NCBI GenBank assembly: GCA_027622655.1
Contig: JAQBYI010000005.1
Location: 1 to 64,000, forward strand
Reading direction: 5' to 3'
DNA: 64,000 nt
Source: Gemmatimonadota bacterium
GTDB taxonomy: Bacteria > Gemmatimonadota > Gemmatimonadetes > Gemmatimonadales > Gemmatimonadaceae
The translations under genes and the position numbers were made by a program. The notes beneath the pieces were generated by a model. It worked only from the letters and a program-made list of their open reading frames with translations. It was not told the DNA's origin and did no database searches. Below are positions 59,960 to 64,000 of the stretch, in pieces (position 1 is the stretch's first letter; the number at the start of each line of letters is the position of its first letter).

Positions 59960-61480
59960 ATGAACTCCCTGTTCGCCCGCAAGCCGATCGCCGAGCTGGT
60001 GCCGGAGGGTTCAGAGGGCACGGGGCTCCGCCGCACGCTCACGACGATCGACCTCGTCGCACTGTCAATCGGTGCTGTGATCGGCGCCGGCATCTTTTCA
60101 TCCATCGGCACCGCCGCCGCCGGACAGATGGCCGCCGACGGCGTGACGGTCATCCGGTACGGCGCCGGACCGGCGCTGGTCCTCTCCTTCCTGCTGCTTG
60201 GCGCTATTTGCGCGCTCGCGGCGCTCTGTTACGCCGAGTTGGCGGCCATGATTCCGCAGGCCGGGAGCGCATACGCCTACTCCTACGCGACGCTCGGCGA
60301 GGTCGTGGCGTGGATCATCGGCTGGGACCTGATCCTCGAGTACGCAGTCGGAAACGTGGCCGTGGCCATCAGCTGGAGCGGGTATTTCGTCTCACTCCTT
60401 TCGGGGTTCGGCATCGAGATCCCCGGCTGGCTTGCACATGGCTACCGTGAGATTCTTCTTGCCGCACCGGACTCGCCGCTCAAGGCTCTGATGACCGAGG
60501 CGCCGCAGATCGCCGGCATTCCGGTACTGCTCAACGTCCCGGCATTCCTGATCGTCGCGGCCATCACCTGGCTCCTGGTCATCGGCGTAAAGGAGAGCAT
60601 GCGCGTCAACAAGGCGATGGTGATCGTCAAACTCGTCGTCCTGGCCGTGTTCATACTCGTCGGCGTTCAGCACATCGACATGGCCAACTACACGCCATAC
60701 GCTCCAAACGGATTCCGCGGAATTCACCAGGGCGCAGCAATCGTCTTTTTCGCATACATCGGATTTGACGCCATTTCGACAGCCGCTGAGGAAACCAAGG
60801 ATCCGCAACGCACCATGCCTCGGGGCATCCTCCTCGGCCTATTGGTATGCACGATCATCTACGTCGCCGTCGGGGCCGTTGCGACGGGCATCGTTCCCTA
60901 CAAGCAGTTGCTGGCGAACGATCCGCTCGCCGCCGCATTCGACCAAGCTGGCCTGCAGCAGTTCACGTGGTTCATCTCGCTCGGAGCGGTAGTGGCGACT
61001 AGTGCCGTTCTCCTCGTGTTTCAGTACGGTGGGCCGCGGATCTTGATGGCGATGGCCCGCGACGGCCTCCTGCCCGCATGGGCGGCAAAGATCCATCCGA
61101 AGTACCGCACGCCCCACGTGATGACGATGTTCACCGGGGCGATTGTTGCCTGCTGGGCCCTGATCGGCGATGCCGGTGAAACGTATGACCTGACGAACAT
61201 CGGTACGCTCTTCGCCTTTACGATCGTGGCGGTCGGTGTCATGGTGCTGCGAAAGCTCGAGCCGGACCGGCACCGGCCGTTCCGCATCAAGTACGTCTGG
61301 CTCGTGGCCAGCGTCGCCGCAGCTGCGTGCATCTTCGTGATGCTCGGGCTTCCGAGGCAGGCGTGGGAGCGGTTCGCCATCTGGCTGGCCCTTGGCCTCG
61401 CGGTCTACTTCCTGTATGGGCGCAAGCGTTCGCACCTGCGTCGCGCGCGCGATTCCGCGGCAGCCAGTGGTGGCGAGTAG
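59960..61480 (+). CDS. APC-family permease, cationic amino acid transporter type
   Basis: A 506-residue transporter with about 12-14 helices, similar to the CAT/YfnA group: IDLVALSIGAVIGAGIFSSI, YAELAAMIPQAGSAYAYSYA, IGWDLILEYAVGNVAVAISW, FFAYIGFDAISTAAEETKDP and RTMPRGILLGLLVCTIIYVA. CAT-type members carry arginine, lysine or neutral amino acids. An arginase/cyclodeaminase pair lies 0.8 kb downstream on the opposite strand, which would fit an arginine route, but this is inference. The region just after its stop holds a short tandem repeat. Confidence 0.88.
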   Translation: MNSLFARKPIAELVPEGSEGTGLRRTLTTIDLVALSIGAVIGAGIFSSIGTAAAGQMAADGVTVIRYGAGPALVLSFLLLGAICALAALCYAELAAMIPQAGSAYAYSYATLGEVVAWIIGWDLILEYAVGNVAVAISWSGYFVSLLSGFGIEIPGWLAHGYREILLAAPDSPLKALMTEAPQIAGIPVLLNVPAFLIVAAITWLLVIGVKESMRVNKAMVIVKLVVLAVFILVGVQHIDMANYTPYAPNGFRGIHQGAAIVFFAYIGFDAISTAAEETKDPQRTMPRGILLGLLVCTIIYVAVGAVATGIVPYKQLLANDPLAAAFDQAGLQQFTWFISLGAVVATSAVLLVFQYGGPRILMAMARDGLLPAWAAKIHPKYRTPHVMTMFTGAIVACWALIGDAGETYDLTNIGTLFAFTIVAVGVMVLRKLEPDRHRPFRIKYVWLVASVAAAACIFVMLGLPRQAWERFAIWLALGLAVYFLYGRKRSHLRRARDSAAASGGE

Positions 61481-61503
61481 CGGCGAATAGCGGCGAATAG
61501 CGG
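61471..61503. repeat. 10-bp tandem repeat at the permease stop
   Basis: Three near-identical units (TGGCGAGTAG, then CGGCGAATAG twice, then CGG). The first unit contains the TAG stop of the permease gene, and each further unit holds another in-frame-spaced TAG. Confidence 0.8.
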
Positions 61504-61535
61504 CGGCGTCCCGACCGCTTGAACCAGGAGAGCAG

Positions 61536-62219
61536 ATGACCGGTAAGATCGTTTCGTTTCCGTCCAACGGACGAAGTGCGCAAGGGTATCTCGCACTTCC
61601 CGAATCCGGTAACGGTCCGGGACTCGTCGTCATTCAGGAGTGGTGGGGTCTTGTGGACCACATCACGGCACTCGCCGATCGATTCGCGGCCGCGGGTTTC
61701 GTCGCGCTCGCGCCGGACATGTATCACGGCGAAAAGACGACAAGCCCGGATCAGGCCGGAAAGCTCCTGATGGCGCTAAACATTGCTGCGGCCGGCAAGG
61801 ATCTGCGGGGAGCGCTGAGTTACCTCCGGAACCACGACGCGGTGGCACCGAAAAAGACGGGCGTGCTCGGGTTCTGCATGGGCGGGCAGCTCGCGCTGTA
61901 CGCTGCGCAGGAGCATCCTGACGTCGTCGACGCCGCGGTGGACTTCTACGGGATTCACCCGAAGGTGACCATCGAGCCCGCTCGCCTGAAGCCGCCGGTG
62001 CTCGGACATTTCGGGCTCAGGGACGAAAGCGTACCAACGGCCACGGTCGAGGCGCTTGCGGAGGCTGTTCGCAGTTCGGGCGGCACGTTCGAAATCCACC
62101 AGTATGACGCCGGCCACGCGTTCTTCAATGACTCGCGGCCGCAGGTGTTCGACGCGGATTGTGCGCGCGTCGCGTGGGACCGGACGCTGGCGTTTCTTGG
62201 CCGCCACCTGCGCGACTGA
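61536..62219 (+). CDS. Dienelactone hydrolase-family protein
   Basis: A 227-residue α/β hydrolase. The nucleophile is Cys114 in GFCMGGQLALYAAQ, and the Asp (FGLRDESVP) and His (YDAGHAFFND) of the triad are present. The start QGYLALPESG and VIQEWWGLVDH match the family, which includes carboxymethylenebutenolidase. It has no signal peptide. The gene has its own ribosome site (CAGGAGAG) and stands alone between the APC permease and the convergent arginine genes. The true substrate is probably not a dienelactone but cannot be told. Confidence 0.9.
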   Translation: MTGKIVSFPSNGRSAQGYLALPESGNGPGLVVIQEWWGLVDHITALADRFAAAGFVALAPDMYHGEKTTSPDQAGKLLMALNIAAAGKDLRGALSYLRNHDAVAPKKTGVLGFCMGGQLALYAAQEHPDVVDAAVDFYGIHPKVTIEPARLKPPVLGHFGLRDESVPTATVEALAEAVRSSGGTFEIHQYDAGHAFFNDSRPQVFDADCARVAWDRTLAFLGRHLRD

Positions 62220-62270
62220 ACTGGCGTTGGCGCGAAACCCGGGCCGCCACGACGACCTGGACGGCGCAGA

Positions 62271-63374
62271 CTAGGGTTGTTGGACCGCTTCTTCAACGAC
62301 GGCGCGCAGGATACTCATGAAGTCCTGAGCGTTGGTAACCACGCCCACCGCCTGGTGCGTGCCGCGGTCCTTCAGCTTGCTCACGAGAAACTCCGACGCG
62401 TCCACGGAAATCGTCGGGAGTTCGCGGAGAGTCTGGTCGGCGGCCTCGTAGTATGCGGGGAGCATGTTCCCTACGGCGATCGAATGCAGCGCCGTCGCCA
62501 CCATCACGGCCATCGTAGCTCGCACACAGTGGGCGCGCATGGCGTCCTGCCCGGCAATCGCATCCGTGATGACGTCGGGAAGCGGTCCGTCGTCGCGAAT
62601 CGATCCGCAGAGCACGAACGGCACGTGCTCGACGACACACGCGTGCATGATGCCTCCAGTGACAATGCCTGTTGTCACGGCGTCTGCGATCGAACCGGCA
62701 CGCCGCACGGCGTTTATCGCGCGCATGTGCGCCGAGTGACCGCCCTCGGTCGGCGCGCCCTCGCTGGTCATTCCCAGTGTCGTGCCGACGACCGACGCCT
62801 CGATGTCGTGAACGGCGACGGCGTTGCCGGCGAGCACGGCCTGCACGAAACCATTGCGAATGAACCAGACCATATTGTCGCGCGCCCGAGAGTGTACGAG
62901 CGCCGGTCCGGCCACCCAGATGATATACCCGCCTCGCCGTTTCTCGTCGACGAGCATCTGGGCGAGGCGACCATAGTCGATCGGTTTCTCCCTGGAAACC
63001 TGACTCTGCATGAAATGGAAATCTCCGCCCGCCGCTCCAGGGGCGGTGAACCCCGACGCATGCACGAGCACTCCCTCACTTCCGTCTTCTGTTCGGCCCA
63101 CAACTACCTCATCGCCGCGCTGCACGCGGCGCCCTTCACGCGCCCACCACGCGCCGTCCTCGTCGCGGACGAGGCACGCGTCCATGCGCGGTTGGCGCGG
63201 CATGGACCAGCTGCCGTCCGGGTTCTTGACGTATGTCGGCAGATTGGTCGTGGCGAAAAAACCGTCGGGCAGGACCCCGTCGCGCTCCACCCGCGCGGTC
63301 TGCGCCGCCGGAGCTTTGGTCAGCCGCGCCGTAGTGAAGTCCGGAACCCGATAGCCGGGCGTCTTGCGGGCCAT
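62271..63374 (-). CDS. LOR/SDH-domain protein, archaeal-type ornithine cyclodeaminase
   Basis: The 367-residue protein matches the LOR/SDH conserved-region family (TIGR00300), whose archaeal members are ornithine cyclodeaminases giving proline and ammonia. Typical segments are PDGFFATTNLPTYVK, FHFMQSQVSREKP, IIWVAGPALVHSRARDN, VQAVLAGNAVAVHDIEAS, SAHMRAINAVRRAGS, GGIMHACVVEHVPFVLCGSI and TALHSIAVGNMLPAYY. The nucleotide/Rossmann-type part lies in the middle. The same domain forms the C-terminal half of the cyanobacterial AgrE/ArgZ enzymes; their N-terminal arginine-hydrolysing domain is absent here. Instead, an arginase gene precedes it and overlaps by ATGA, so the two steps are split over two genes. 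Earlier annotation as lysine-oxoglutarate reductase would be misleading. Confidence 0.78.
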   Translation of the reverse strand: MARKTPGYRVPDFTTARLTKAPAAQTARVERDGVLPDGFFATTNLPTYVKNPDGSWSMPRQPRMDACLVRDEDGAWWAREGRRVQRGDEVVVGRTEDGSEGVLVHASGFTAPGAAGGDFHFMQSQVSREKPIDYGRLAQMLVDEKRRGGYIIWVAGPALVHSRARDNMVWFIRNGFVQAVLAGNAVAVHDIEASVVGTTLGMTSEGAPTEGGHSAHMRAINAVRRAGSIADAVTTGIVTGGIMHACVVEHVPFVLCGSIRDDGPLPDVITDAIAGQDAMRAHCVRATMAVMVATALHSIAVGNMLPAYYEAADQTLRELPTISVDASEFLVSKLKDRGTHQAVGVVTNAQDFMSILRAVVEEAVQQP

Positions 63375-64000
63375 CAGAGGATGCGCTTGCCGAACGCGCT
63401 CAGCGTGAGTTGCGCCGCGAGGTCGGCCGTGCGGTTATGCGTATCAATCACCGGGTTTACCTCGACGACATCGAGTCCCGCGAGCCGCCCCGTGTCGGCG
63501 AGGAGTTCCATCACGAGGTGTGCCTCGCGAAATGTCATGCCGCCGGGCACGGGGGTACCTACTCCAGGCGCCGCTGCAGGATCAACAACGTCGAGGTCCA
63601 AGGAAGCCCAGAGCGCCGTCGTCTCGCGAGAGGCGGAGGCAATGGCTTCGTTCACGACGGCGCGCACGCCGCGCTCATCGAGCGCGCGCATCGTAAATGT
63701 CGGAATCGACCAGGCCTCGATGTGGACACGCTCCGCATCATCCAGATCGCGAACGCCGAGCAAGGCGACGTCCGAAGCACGAATCGCCGGCGCTGGGCCA
63801 GCGACGCTCGCCAGCGGACCGTCGCCGTGTCCCAGCAGGTGGGCGAGCGGCATGCCGTGCACATTTCCGGACCTGGATGAGCTCGGTGTGTTCACGTCGC
63901 CGTGTGCGTCGATCCAGATCACACCGAGTCGGCCACCCTTCGCGGCGAAATGGGCCGCAGCGCCAGCGATTGAACCGGCCGCCACCGAATGATCGCCGCC
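63374..64000 (-). CDS. Arginase/formiminoglutamase-family enzyme (cut by window end)
   Basis: The last 208 residues are visible; the start lies beyond the right edge. All metal motifs in this part are intact: GGDHSVAAGS at the edge (first His), WIDAHGDVN with GNVHGMPLAHLLG, and SLDLDVVDPAAAPGVGTPVPGG. The length after GGDHS and the GVGTPVPGG loop are those of true arginases (RocF) rather than agmatinases. The reaction is arginine to ornithine and urea. Its stop overlaps the start of the ornithine cyclodeaminase-like gene, so the pathway would continue to proline. Confidence 0.85.
   Translation of the reverse strand, partial: GGDHSVAAGSIAGAAAHFAAKGGRLGVIWIDAHGDVNTPSSSRSGNVHGMPLAHLLGHGDGPLASVAGPAPAIRASDVALLGVRDLDDAERVHIEAWSIPTFTMRALDERGVRAVVNEAIASASRETTALWASLDLDVVDPAAAPGVGTPVPGGMTFREAHLVMELLADTGRLAGLDVVEVNPVIDTHNRTADLAAQLTLSAFGKRIL

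Overview
The window is GC-rich bacterial chromosome, densely coded on both strands. It holds one tRNA gene and no insertion sequence, integrase, phage gene, CRISPR array or rRNA. Several traits together suggest a Gemmatimonadota-type aerobic heterotroph: a complete alternative complex III, a full System I cytochrome c maturation operon, many exported peptidases, a large BNR/VPS10 β-propeller protein, Tat-exported proteins and glycine/arginine-rich inserts in exported proteins. This placement is inferred from gene content; I could run no search.

Layout. 1-16.2 kb is a locus of mostly exported hydrolases and oxidoreductases: a TldE/TldD pair (the TldD-like protein carries a Tat signal), an NHL β-propeller protein, a P1/DmpA-type peptidase, a PQQ dehydrogenase, an M14 carboxypeptidase and an S9 peptidase. 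Small genes (a DUF3052 protein and a possible Sm-like protein), a frameshifted membrane protein and a DUF900-type hydrolase lie among them. 16.2-25.2 kb has an MFS remnant, a BNR/VPS10 protein, a UPF0324 transporter, rsmD, and a minus-strand run of a frameshifted dihaem cytochrome c, a DUF502 protein, an amidohydrolase and a DUF4159 protein. 25.3-34 kb has arginine decarboxylase with a CPA2 antiporter, then Mn-type superoxide dismutase, a DedA protein, a MatC-like permease overlapping an acyl-CoA ligase (matBC-like), and a TrmJ-like methyltransferase.

34-48.4 kb is the respiratory core. actABCDEF encodes alternative complex III, which oxidises quinol and reduces cytochrome c. A perfect CRP/FNR-family palindrome lies just upstream of actA, and a strong terminator follows actF. 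After a 560-base gene-poor stretch with short tandem repeats and tRNA-Ala(UGC) comes ccmABCDEFGH, which would attach haem to the ActA and ActE cytochromes. Most ccm genes overlap by a few bases.

48.4-64 kb has an AhpE-like peroxiredoxin, a kinase-regulator-kinase trio, a TonB-ExbB-ExbD-ExbD-TonB-like cluster, a proton-pumping pyrophosphatase with the residue typical of K+-independent enzymes, a dicarboxylate/amino-acid symporter, a cationic-amino-acid-type APC permease and a dienelactone hydrolase. The window ends with a minus-strand pair, arginase and an archaeal-type ornithine cyclodeaminase, which would turn arginine into ornithine and then proline.

I found no clearly new defence or mobile system. 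The most notable signals are the glycine/arginine-rich inserts repeated in unrelated exported proteins, the arginase-cyclodeaminase pair, the CRP-like operator in front of complex III, the abundance of 8-13 bp tandem repeats, and a possible Sm-like small protein.
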